A stretch of 64,000 bases of DNA. It comes from Malachius bipustulatus (Eukaryota; Arthropoda; Insecta; Coleoptera; Melyridae). Of the stretch, positions 47,887 through 58,692 are shown piece by piece (the first letter of the stretch is position 1; the number at the start of each line of letters is the position of its first letter). Both the position numbers and the translations under genes were made by a program. The notes under the pieces were generated by a model. The model was not told the DNA's origin, made no database searches, and saw only the letters and a list, made by a program, of their open reading frames with translations. Where the stretch lies: assembly GCA_910589415.1 (NCBI GenBank), contig OU342631.1, positions 16,864,001 through 16,928,000 on the forward strand, given 5' to 3'.

Positions 47887-47990
47887 TTCCAACTGAGTAT
47901 CCAATGGTCTGTATAGTGTATGACCCGCTTTATTCACTTCAGATACCCTTATCACCACACAAAAAAGTGACTTCTGATAATATGACCGCC

Positions 47991-49401
47991 TGTTGTACTG
48001 GCAATATTTTACTATGATAGACGGTTATAGATTCACACAGCATAAAAGAAGCAGATTCATGTACTCACAGTTAGGTAGAACCCATATATATATAACACTG
48101 TCGGGTTTCTTCTATTAGTTTCTCTATCAGTATACGAAATTTGGGATATGCACGCAGAGCACAATCTCGAAACAAGACACCAGCATAAAGCTCACATACA
48201 CTCTCTAAAGCTCACATACACTCTATATATGTAGGTATATTAAGGCGTAGTTACTCGTCAGTTTTCATTACTTATTATTTCCTTACCAATCATATCATAA
48301 GAAACAGTTGCTTGAAAAAATAAAACTTGTACATACATTTATATTATATTCTATCATTTCTATCGGATCCTATAAACATATTTAGCTTGAATCCTACGGC
48401 ATAACCATATTTCTCCTTCTGTTTCTTTTTTCTAAAGCCCTTCAGCAGCAATAAAGGCTTAGATCTGCTTGAATCTCAAACAGCTGAGCTGAACTCCAAT
48501 AATCTCCCTCTAATATGACAGTGGAAAGTCTATGACGCTCACAGGCACGGCATTAACGAAGGGTGTCCCTGATGCGATGTCTATTTACAGAGGTATTTAA
48601 GATAAGGTTACTGTTTAACTAGTGACTAACTATGTGAGAGAATAGGCCCAAATTACACACGGCAGAGACGACACAGTAGAAGCTCCACTACTTACACGTT
48701 ACATGCTAAACCAGTGGTCCTGGATTATTATTTGAAGCTGACCGAACTATAGCAAACGGGCCGACTGTTCTTCCAAAACAATTTTGGTATATCTCGCGGC
48801 AAGAATTTTCGGCTAGCTGCATAAATGACTTATCTACTACCATTTTATTGGTTTGAATTGATCATATGAAAAGTTAAAGATCAAGGGAATAAAATTGGTA
48901 GAACCATGGAACTATGGCCAGGAAAATTCGTTTCAAAAAAGGATTATTTTAATTTCAAATCAAACCCAGGATTTTCTCTTTCGATTATACACTAAAATAT
49001 GATTTCTCAAAAAAAAAAAAAACTGTACAATGCAAAGATTCCTTATTCTAAACTCCCAGTAGACTATACTGATCCCTGAAAAAAGATTGGTTCAGCTATT
49101 TTTTTTCAGATCTCTGGTTTAAGTTTAATAATTGATCAAGAACATTATACAGAATAGAATGTTGGCATCTGGAATGCATTTATTGCAGCTGCACGTAGTT
49201 AGAAAGCCTTGAAGTTAGTTTTCATTTTTGTCTAGATTGAACAAACCCCCCCCCCTCCCCAACAGAAAACTGTTTATCGGTGATTTAACTCTGGTCATCG
49301 GTGATTCAGATGCCGTAGGTATACAGATCTTTGATTTAAAAAAATTCTGGCCGTTAGTGATGATAATTAGTTACACTGACGTCATGAAAATTAACTATTA
49401 C
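47991..49401. other. flank, possible LINE 5' region; short tandem repeat
   Basis: Non-coding. A 20-bp phrase, taaagctcacatacactctc, is repeated in tandem at 48186-48205 and 48206-48225. The first few hundred bp may be the LINE's 5' untranslated region, but no matching target duplication was found. Confidence 0.45.
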
Positions 49402-49403
49402 TA

Positions 49404-50346
49404 AAGGGTTTTCCAACAAGAGGTGTTATTTTGGTATTCAAAGAAAAAGGCCATTTTTTGAGATAAATGATCGGATGTCTATTTCATAATAAAGAGGAAG
49501 GTATGCCGTTAATAATGAAAAACAACATCAGCCAAATGGCCACCAAGACCACGCTTACAGGACCATATCCTTTTCATGAAATTTTCCATAACCAAATCGC
49601 AAAGTGGCTGCCCTATGTCCTCGATAGCCTCACGAATTCCATCTTTGAGGTCTTGAATCGACGCTGGGCTGTTGGCGTACACCTTATCTTTCACGTAGCC
49701 CCAAAGGAAGAAGTCGCAAGATCTCGGAGGCCAATTGTAATCACCTCTTCCAGAGATAACACGGTCCGGAAACTTTTCCCGTAAAAGAGCAATGGTTTCG
49801 TTGCTCGTATGCATGGCACGTAGCGCCGTCTTGTTGAAAGTAAACGTTGTCCAGATCAATACCATCCAACTCCGACCATAAAAAATCATTAATCATCTCT
49901 CGATAGCGCAATCCATTCACCGTAACTGTTGACCCAACCTCATTTTCGAAAAAGTAAGGTCCAATGACCCCGCCGGACCATAAACCGCACCAAACAGTCA
50001 CACGTTGAGGATGGAGAGGCTTCTCAACAATAACTCTTGGGTTTTCTGAGCCCCAGATACGGCAATTTTGTTTGTTGACGTAGCCACCGAGGTGGAAATG
50101 GGCCTCATCAGTCAAAATGATTTTTGACACAAAAATGCTTTAGTTTTGGCGAACTGTGACTGCAAGATTTTCACCATTTTTGTAGTAAATTTTAATAATT
50201 TCAATGCGTTGTTGAAGCGTGTATCGTTCCATTTTTAGTAATGGCGTAGTTTCTACTTGTCAAATGTTAAAGAATAAAAGCTTCAAAAGTGACAGTTACC
50301 GAAATACCGGGTGATTCAAAATAACACCTCTTGTTGGAAAACCCTT
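49404..50346 (-). mobile_element. mariner-family transposon, deleted (943 bp)
   Basis: Perfect 30-bp terminal inverted repeats (starting aagggttttccaacaagagg; 49404-49433 and 50317-50346) are flanked by TA (49402-49403 and 50347-50348). A damaged mariner-type transposase lies on the minus strand. Full elements of this kind are usually about 1.3 kb, so roughly 350 bp are missing. The identical ends suggest fairly recent movement, presumably by transposase supplied from elsewhere. Confidence 0.9.
49509..50232 (-). pseudogene. mariner transposase pseudogene
   Basis: The N-terminus is intact for about 30 codons (MERYTLQQRIEIIKIYYKNG). The DNA-binding domain and linker are then deleted, leaving an in-frame TAA at the junction. 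The catalytic part resumes with TDEAHFHLGGYVNKQN (first aspartate) and FQQDGATCH (second aspartate). A 4-base insertion near 49808-49817 shifts the frame. The shifted frame continues through WPPRSCD (third aspartate kept), but about six codons normally between that aspartate and FLWGYVK are missing. It cannot make an active enzyme. Confidence 0.88.
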
Positions 50347-50348
50347 TA

Positions 50349-52106
50349 TTTGGAGATACGTTGATAAGGTTTTTATCAAGGTATCAAGATAAGAACGATC
50401 ATTCGTCCATTAAATTTAGTATCTTTGAGCTTCGGAAGCCTTGAGAAGTGGACTTGACATCTGAACTCTGGGCGTCAAGATGCAAGAACATAATACTTTG
50501 AGTTTGAGTCAGGACCAATATTTAGTTCCATAAATAACAGAACGGGTGTGAAAGGTGGTGCTTAAATGAGAGCTTATAAGCTGGTTTGGTATAGGTAGTT
50601 TGAGTGTCTCTGGTTTCCATGCATAAATAGGAGAGGGTCTAGTGTCGTCAGCCACTTTACGTGTATTAAAACAGATGCACCCTACCGAAAGCGTTGCCGT
50701 CTCTTCTAACACAAAAGCTTAAATAGATTTACACGCACTTTAATGAAAATCCAATTTCTTCTCTAGTTTGCAGACCGACGGAAAAGACGCCGCTGGACCG
50801 CAAGCTGTGACAAAGCTTTGTGTCTCACTTTGCTTTTATTAAACAATTTTGCAGCAGGCGAGAGAGGAACGCCACGATTGTATTAATTCTCTCTCAGACT
50901 ATACCGAGTGTGTGATATATCAAAATTTATAGGTACCTATGCATTTGAATTTAATAAGAAGGGATGAAATAATAATTGATTATTCAGATTTCCAATCTAA
51001 GCGATGATAATTTTCAGCACCTCGTGAATTAAATGAAGAGGATAAAATCCCAAGTTTTCTCCTCAAGACAAAACTTTCCTTTTAATTAATATTCATTTTT
51101 CATAATTAAAAGCAAGCGATGAATCTCAATTTATAATTTATAGACAGAGAGTGTAATAATAATAATAAAAAGCGTCTTTCTTCACGAAATCCCGGTGATA
51201 ATCCATGCATTATTCATAGATATTGTCGAGTACAATGTACTGGATGAGTCTGTGAAGAATGTCCTTAATGAAACATTAAGAGGAGATCCTTAATACGTGA
51301 GACAAGAATTAAAACATTCCCAGATCTAATAATAGTGGTCGGCTGGAGCTGGATCTCTCCACTTTACTGTCTTCGCGTTTCTTACATAACTGTAGTGTTA
51401 ATTAAATTTAATATAAGACTCTGAAACAGCAGTTAAATTTTAATAATCCCTCTGGCAGCTTTACATAAGCTAAAATCAAGGAGAGCCCTTGTTGCCACAT
51501 TATTTATAATCCCCTCCCAAGATCCCCGATTATCTTCTTATAAAATCTACAATGATGCTTTCAAAATAAAAACTTTCCAGCGATGAAGCCCTTAATTATC
51601 GAGGTAATCACAATAATAACGACAATGTTTGGTAATAATTTTTTTGTATTGTAAGAATCGATTTAATATTGACCTGGCAACAGGGTGAATGTATCTCACA
51701 TCGCTATGCATCATTCAGGTCTGCCATTATAAAACTTAAGCACTGATGATGAAGCCCTGGGGTTCTCCCAAATAACCTATAAATTATGGAAAGTGTGTGC
51801 CAGGGAAGCATGTACTCGTTACTAAATGGGAAAAATCTTTCCACGCAGCTAACGGCAGGGTGGAAACACATCGAGACCCCTCTCTATTCAGCCTAAATGC
51901 GAGCAAGCTACAATGGAAGAACAACGATGATTTATAATAATAATATAAGGCCCTCCGCTATTATTTCACGACCGAGACGTCTTGGGATGCTCGACTTCTC
52001 ACCAGTTTGATCGTTATTCGATTACTTGTTCTTTTATTTGTGTATCGAAATGAGTACACTTACGAAACACTTTGCAAAAAAGAGCTTTTGATTAAATAAT
52101 TCTTAT
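50349..52106. other. non-coding stretch
   Basis: AT-rich DNA. No exon, RNA gene or transposon end is recognised. Confidence 0.5.
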
Positions 52107-52850
52107 ATACAGGGTAATAAATAAGTGAGAAAAATTTTAGGCGAAGATTTTTTGCCTGATTCTAAGGGAAAAAATTCCTAATAAAGTTCAGGTAAACAAA
52201 TGCACCGTTTTTGAGATACAGAGTGTGATAGAAAATGTTTTTCCTGTTTTTTGATTATTTCTCAGAAACCGTTTGAGGTTTCTCAAGTTTTGTACATAGA
52301 AGTCAAGTTTTGTACATATCTTACTTACCACTTACCGTTGATATAAGCTACTTTTTTAATGCTATTTTTTTCCATATGCCAGTGACATAGATTTTGGGGT
52401 AACGTTAGGTTTTTTGGCCCTAAATTCTACGACACTGCTAAAAATGGCATTTTGGAAGAAAATTTTAAACCGCCAATATTTTTTACAGAAAAAAGGTACC
52501 CTTTGTCATAATTGCTAACGTGAACCGTTTTCGAGAAAAAAACTCAATTTAATGTGACGGAAAATGAAGGGTGAACTTAGCTTGATCCTAAAATTTCCGC
52601 CAATGGCTCATGGAGGAACAAAAATTCGTCAAAATCATGACATGTACAAAAGCTGAGTTCTGTAGCTCAAACGTTTCTTGAGATATCTTTAAAAAAACTG
52701 AAAACATTATATTTTTTGACAGCTTGTATCTCAAAACGGGTGCACTTTAGGACACATGTTATTAGAAAATTTTTTTTTCGAATGAGCCGAGCAATCACCA
52801 TTTAAAATTTCTGGCACTTATTTAGGATAACCCCGAATTTATACAACATA
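52107..52850. mobile_element. MITE-like repeat, imperfect termini
   Basis: The left end, tacagggtaataaataagtg ... gaaaaattttag, and the right end (complement: ggggttatcctaaataagtg ... gaaattttaaa) are imperfect inverted copies. The interior has phrases common in decayed insect DNA transposons, such as tttttgagataca and tgtatctcaaaacggg. No target duplication was defined and no coding frame is present. Confidence 0.4.
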
Positions 52851-55830
52851 CCTACTGTAGGCAACCAACAAAACGTTTGTGAATTGAATTGGAACGATTG
52901 TTCATTGAAAAAAATTCCGCGATTGCAAATAATTGGCAGTCACATGTCTTAATGAGACACATTGAACAGTGTTTTTGACCTTTAGTTTTTTAACTTTTTC
53001 TACCGTTCGTGAGAACGTTTTGCGTTGCATTTACTTTTGTTGCCGATGAGCAAACGATTTGAATCGAAAATTTGGTTCAGGATTGTCAGGGGATCATCAA
53101 AATCAGAACAAAATATTGACCATCAGAATCAGTTGACTCAGCGAATTGACCAAGCGTGGTACCAAAACAAAGAATCAAACTCTTTAAGGCTATAAACAAA
53201 AGTCCGGAATTGATGAGTTATGAAATAATATTTCTCGATTAGGCATGCATGGAAGCGTCTAATTTTAACTAAATAAATATGACAGCTTTCCTCCCTAGGG
53301 AGACAAAATTTATTTATAAACTAATTTAGAAGCCCTTAGCTTATTAGCTGGCCCTTACAATCTTAAGGCTTTTGGGTTCTAAAGTTAATTTCTTTTCTTG
53401 TTGCTCTAATGGTTCAAGAATTATTTCACCTATGATCTTTGATTTTCTACAGCGATTCTTTTTAGTTTTCCATCAGTCTTTGAAGTCTCTTAATTAGAGC
53501 AAAGAGCTGCTGACATTTTTATTATTTCTTTCAATAGTTTTCATAACGAACTAGTTTTTCTTCGTTTTTTGAAGCATTTCCTCGAGCATTTCTTGATCGT
53601 TTCTCGAAGATCTTTGATCTCTCATCTTTGTATCTTGCCAATCGTAGTACTTTCACATGTGTCATTATTTATTCATTACCATGCAGTAAAATTATTAGCT
53701 GTCATAACAGAAAAAATACCAACTTTTTAATATTTTACAAAAAATAATTTAAGAAAATAGACACTATTATTTTTTGATGTACTACTACTTTTAAAAAATC
53801 GCCCAAAACTATCAAATGGCTTACAGTTTATATACGAAAAAGTGATTTTTCAAAATTTCAGATCGCGGTTTTAATATAAGGAATCTGAAATTTTTGTGCA
53901 GGTAAGGTATGCATATGGAGTGGTCTGGTATTGCGTTCGAGCAAAATCGGTCGAGTCGTTTCAAAATGGCACCCACTAACTAAAATAATTTTACAATTAA
54001 ATTAACAGAATAAAAAGGACTTAGTCGAAGTTATATATTTCCTATAATAATGACAAAAAAAAAATATTTTTTTTGTTATTAGTTTACCAGTGGCGGAGGT
54101 AGAAAATTGTTTGTAGAAAAGTTTGCATATCCATTTTAAGGCACGGTTTCTAAGAAATTGAACTAAAAATTTCAAAGTACTCAGAGTGTTTACTACCAAA
54201 TATAAAATGAACAGATTATTAGTACCAGCTCCTTCCTTTTTGAGATCACCTAAAGAAAAAAAAAACTACGTCAAGCATCTCTTCTGGGATTACTGATTGT
54301 GTTGAAAAATATATTCAGAAATATTGAGATTAAGCTTGTTCCTGTCGTTCTGTCCTAGTTTTGTAACATTTCAAAGGAATTTAATACAAAAGAATTCATT
54401 TGATATTTTATATCGAATATATCACTTGTCCTTTGATCGTCGAAAGAAAGACTTTGGAATAAACAGTGTGTGAAATCATTTAAACCTGGGTTATATAGGT
54501 GAATCGGTGCAAAACGATGGTGTTAGTGTTGGTGTTAGTGTTGGTATTGGTGTTGGTATTGGTATCACATTTTCTTTCCCAACAAACTGACTCCAGTCGT
54601 GAATTCTCCGGATGCTATCCAGGATAATATTATCCTTTGATAGAAATATTGCTACAGAAATTCTTTTTATCTCTCATATTATTTCACGCTCGTTCTTATT
54701 CCTCTAGCAGCAATTCCATAATAAACACAAGAAAAAGATATACTCCTAGGCCAGGTCCTAACCTAGCAACCAAGCGCGGCGCATGCAATATCATTTAATT
54801 TCTTCTATTTATTGCACGTGATTATTTATCCACTAGTATGAACTACACACGGACAGACAGGAGCAATAAACTTAAATTGCAACTTGAATCGTGATGAAAT
54901 CTAAATAAACTAGAAGCAGTTATTTCTGGGCAGGTTAATACAGATATCTTAATATAGAAGCACGATTTCTTTATCGCGGTTTATAGATCTTACACGCGAA
55001 GGATATTGAGTTAATTTTTATGAAGTCCGTAGGTAATTCATTATTTATGCATTGAATTCTTCAGAAATTAGGATGTGGATAGGATGGCAAGGAGATCTAG
55101 CTTTTATAAAATTACCGCTTTAAATGTTTCTTCAACTGGGACATAGTTTACAGGATGTGTAGGGAAAGTTATCTTGTACAGGTTTTGATGATGTAAGTGG
55201 CGCTTTAGTATATCAAAAAGTAAATCGTTAACACTTACCATTAAAAAAAAGTTTATGCGAGGATGAAAATGAAATCATTTACAAGAACATCACAATACCA
55301 CAGATGAAAGCAAGGTCGAGCTTTGCTTGAGGAAACAGTACCTATCTAGTTTGATCAGCTCTTGATAGAGATGTGGCGCCTGGTAATAATATGAAAGAAT
55401 AACTTACAGAAGTACATAGTTGGATTCTGAGTTAAAGCTTTCCTTTCTGGAAATGTGTAATAATTTTGCTTTTATTAATTATTTATTAATTACGCATTTA
55501 GCAATTATTACTAGAGATTGGTTTACCAATAGTCGCGAGACATAAAGAATATTCTTGGAAGTGAGAAGAAATATAAAAATAAAAGTAGGGGAAAAATTGA
55601 GAAGCACAAGGCGAAAGTAACGTGTGAACTTAATAAGGATTCCCACAAGATAACAAACTTGTCATAAGAATCCTTAGAAAGTTCCTTATTCAATACGAAA
55701 TTATCAAGGCGATGAACTGGGTCCCAATTATTGAAGCCTAAGAAAACTCACACAGACTATGAAGGGAAAACGAGTTCACATGGAAATTAAAGCCGAACTT
55801 GTGATTATGAATAATAGACTTATTATGGAA
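52851..55830. other. non-coding stretch with a minisatellite
   Basis: AT-rich DNA with no gene seen, except for the simple repeat at 54519-54566 listed separately. Confidence 0.5.
54519..54566 (+). repeat. GGTGTT-type minisatellite
   Basis: About eight hexamer units alternate ggtgtt, agtgtt and ggtatt, giving a loose 12-bp period. The G-rich strand is plus. Confidence 0.85.
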
Positions 55831-56246
55831 CGAAATGAGAAGGATTGACAAAACAAAAGACTTTTCCGGACCCAGTTCCTCAACCAACATCTTTTCAAGA
55901 ATACCTGAAGCAATCCAAAATTATAGGATCCGAAACACTAAATACGTGAGTGAACACGAGGGTATCAGAATACTCACAAATATTCCTATCGTACTGGAAC
56001 TATATACGATAGCAGATTTTTTTAAAGTGACGAAAAGCCATAAAATATATCAAAATCTTGGTCCCAAATTCATAGCAGGGGTTGACCCTTGACTACAATT
56101 TAAAAAACAGCCGCTGGGCTTACGACAAGAAAACTCGCCTGGACGATCAGTAAAAGAAACTCCTCATATTTATCTACCCCAGAACGAGGGGTAAACCGCA
56201 GAAAAAATTTTGTACACTAATTCCCAAGATTCTTTCTAATTCCTCT

Positions 56247-56397
56247 AATTCCCTAGTAATTCCCCTAATTCCCTAGTAATTCCCCTAATTCCCTAGTAAT
56301 TCCCCTAATTCCATTGTAATTCCCCTAATTCCCTAGTAATTCCCCTAATTTCCTACTAATTCCCCTAATTTCCTACTAATTCCCCTAATTCTCGCAG
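56247..56397 (+). repeat. 20-bp tandem array (subterminal repeat of the 8-bp-TSD element)
   Basis: About 7.5 copies of the 20-bp unit taattccctagtaattcccc, itself made of two near-identical 10-bp halves. Early copies are nearly perfect and later ones carry tttcctac variants. A looser array of the same motif is present at about 57130-57290 inside the other end. Confidence 0.9.
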
Positions 56398-56507
56398 GCT
56401 ATATTTTCCTATACTAATTCATTAACTGCTGATCTTGAAACATTTTAGTGTATTTTTTTTAAACTTCTTCCACTATGGCTTTTATATCCAAATAGCTAAT
56501 TTCTTCT

Positions 56508-56918
56508 TCACTTGGGATTTTTTTCTTTTTTTAGCTTTTCTTTCAATCTTTTGTTCTCCCTTGGGAATTTAAAAGTCCCTCTGAGATCATTGATGGTATC
56601 ATTTGTTGTCTTAATTAGCTCAACTCGGTTAAGCATGTCTTTTATGCTAAAATTTATTACTGTAGCAGCTCGAAATAAGGACTCACATGATGCTTGGCTG
56701 CTAAAAATTTCGAGACTAAACATCTCTGGTTTTAACACACCGTTTTTGAGCTTTAGTATCAGTTTAATCAAGGCGTGGGCATTCATCTCAATGCAAAGAT
56801 AACAGTTACTAGTCAAAAAATTTTCTGTTGTTTTATGCTCTTCTTTTCCCTTAATCCAGGCTCTCCAGATTCTATTGAAAAATATAACATACCAGATGTG
56901 ATGTAGTCTAATACGCAA
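56508..56918 (-). pseudogene. transposase-like fragment, family unresolved
   Basis: An open frame of 136 residues. The recognisable core is SSQASCESLFRAATVINFS, preceded by CIEMNAHALIKLILKL. The S-Q-x-C-E-S-x-F-R pattern followed by a conserved asparagine-phenylalanine-serine recurs in transposon-derived proteins of arthropods, but I cannot name the family. It ends in a lysine-rich tail (KRLKEKLKKEKNPK). It is only part of a transposase; the rest of the element is repeats. Confidence 0.45.
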
Positions 56919-57853
56919 CTAACTGGTGAAGTAACTACAACGCATTTTTAGCAAACCAAAATGACACACCTCTAAGCCCCAAGAATGTAAAAACAAGTGA
57001 AAACGTGCAGGTACTAGGAGATAAGGAAGGGAACAAAGGAAAATGAAGAGCAGGCGGCAGACGGGTGCAGTTCTATGTAACACCACGTTGTGCAACGTTA
57101 CGCAATATATCACTTTCTCACGCTGATTCCCTCCTTGTTTCTTCTAATTCCCTTCTTGGTATTTCTAATTCCTCACTAATTCCCGCATTTTTTGCCAATT
57201 CCCCGCATTTTACAAGTAATTCCCAATAATTCCTCTAATTCCCCTAATTCCCCACTAATTCCCCTAATTCCCCACTAATTCCCTACTAATTCCTGAAGTG
57301 TGTACACTAAAATTCCCCTGCGGTTTACCCCTCGCCCCAGAACTACTGAACAACGGATCCAGACAAAATCCCAGACTTGGGTACTCGATTCGTTCATAAT
57401 CAATGGTATCTCAGATCTCTATACAGACGTTGAGCTAAATTATTTTCTGATCACACCCCAATTCTAGCGACAGTTAATAGCACCTCAGTGATCATAAAAA
57501 ACACCAAGACTACATAACTCCAAAATCGATTGAACCTACATAAAACTGTAATGGATGAACACTTGAGTCTACATATATGCTCAAAACTCCAGATGAGATA
57601 GAACAAGCTAGGACCAATTTCATCTCAACACTTCAACTATCAGCTCGCGAAGCAACACCTCAGAAACCTCAGTCAAGACCCAAAATTGGAATCAAGAACA
57701 TGCCACCAGAAATCAAAAATCCTATAGTTGAAAAGAAGAGAGCAAGGAAAAAAATGACAAAAAGTCATGCACCAGCAGAAAAAATCGGCTAGGCAACAAG
57801 CTTAAGACTAAGATAAAGGAAGAAAAAAGTAGGTCGTTTCAAGAGCATTCTAA

Positions 57854-58430
57854 GGGTAAAAACATAGTAGAACGACGAGGCTAGAGGCACAGAGACGAGG
57901 TAAGCGACGCGGCTTTTATTTCATCGTGTATGGTAATGAAGCCAAACATAGTGAAGAGGTTGACGCAGTACTAAGCGACGAGACAAGCGAGGCGATGCGC
58001 GTCGAGATAAAAATTGGATTTATTGTCGCGTTGATATTGGACGGTTCTAGCTGCATTCTTTTTAAGTTTTGGCAATTTCCATTCTCAGATATTCAAAAAA
58101 TCGGTCTGGGTGCTGCTTGAGCTCAGAAAATAATGTATGGTACTGTCTAAACCATTTGCGTACTTTACTAATAGGATGTACCTACAGAATAAGTTTTGTC
58201 CAAACTTCCCATTGCAATAATAATAAGCCCGCAAAGCGCGGCATTATTGAATAAAATGTCATCTTCACTGTCGGAAAACATTGTTCATACTGAATTGAGT
58301 TTGGAAAGTCAAAGCAGTAAATCGCAACTTCTGTCTCCTCACTATGTGCATGTCTCCTGTCTCGTCGCTTATATCGTCGCTTACCTCGTCGCTGTGCCTC
58401 TCGCCTCGTCGTTCTACTATGTTTTTACCC
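57854..58430. mobile_element. Harbinger-like element (577 bp)
   Basis: Terminal inverted repeats of about 55 bp start gggtaaaaacatagtagaac and continue through gacgaggc, gaggcacag and gacgaggtaagcgacg with only a few mismatches. A TAA triplet flanks both sides (57851-57853 and 58431-58433), the PIF/Harbinger target type. The interior shows no convincing transposase. It is inserted in the same Jockey-like LINE, downstream of the previous element. Confidence 0.82.
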
Positions 58431-58692
58431 TAAGCCTTAAAAAACTAAATTTGGCGACCTATAAAGACGAAGCAACAACCTGCAAAAATAAACCCACCAA
58501 TTCGCAAACTATCTCCTACTCCTGGGCCTTCAGCACGAAGTAATAAAGAAAAGGCTGCATGACCTATTCGCCGAAAATCTTAGACTCATTAGCCTCCTTT
58601 CAACCATCTCGAAGACCCTAGAAAAACTAGTGTTCCCGAGAATAGATCCCCTAATCAACAATATACCGGATCATCAATTTCGATTCCGTTAG

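Larger units (their letters stand above)
45576..47990 (-). mobile_element. non-LTR retrotransposon (LINE), internally deleted and interrupted
   Basis: Read on the minus strand: ORF1 from ATG at 47886, an insertion at 46802-47550, ORF1 continuing to 46236, the start of ORF2 endonuclease from 46080 to about 45840, then a 3' untranslated region. The element ends with an AATAAA-type signal (complement at 45600-45605) and an (ATT)n tail at 45576-45602. Reverse transcriptase is absent: the endonuclease start joins directly to the tail region. The clade is Jockey/CR1/I-like by endonuclease and tail style. The 5' end near 47990 is uncertain. Confidence 0.75.
56185..57334. mobile_element. DNA transposon with 8-bp target duplication (1150 bp)
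   Basis: Inverted ends start cgaggggtaaaccgcag (17 bp perfect, similar to about 36 bp) and are flanked by an exact 8-bp duplication, ccccagaa (56177-56184 and 57335-57342). Just inside each end are arrays of a taattcccc-type repeat, running in the same direction at both ends rather than mirrored. A transposase-like open frame lies on the minus strand (56508-56918). The 8-bp duplication fits hAT or P superfamilies. It is inserted in the Jockey-like LINE. Confidence 0.78.
55835..58692 (+). mobile_element. decayed Jockey-like LINE fragment with two nested insertions
   Basis: On the plus strand, broken pieces of a Jockey-type ORF2 appear in order. First is a late endonuclease segment (NLGPKFIAGVD, about 56055-56090). 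Its continuation after the first insertion reads TWVLDSFIINGISDLYTDVE (about 57376). The inter-domain region follows (LKTPDEIEQA and KKRARKKMTK, 57577-57792). After the second insertion come PARSNKEKA-like and RT segments (LISLLSTISKTLEKLV and LINNIPDHQF, about 58580-58690). Many stops and frameshifts are present, and part of the RT is deleted. It is an old, dead copy, truncated at both ends. Confidence 0.72.

Noticed and set aside
56512..56802. Plus-strand 96-codon open frame
   Set aside because: It is the antisense shadow of the transposase-like frame at 56508-56918 on the minus strand.
58196..58543. 115-codon plus-strand open frame with a hydrophobic middle
   Set aside because: It crosses the right end of the Harbinger-like element into the LINE remnant, so it is a chance fusion of two repeats.
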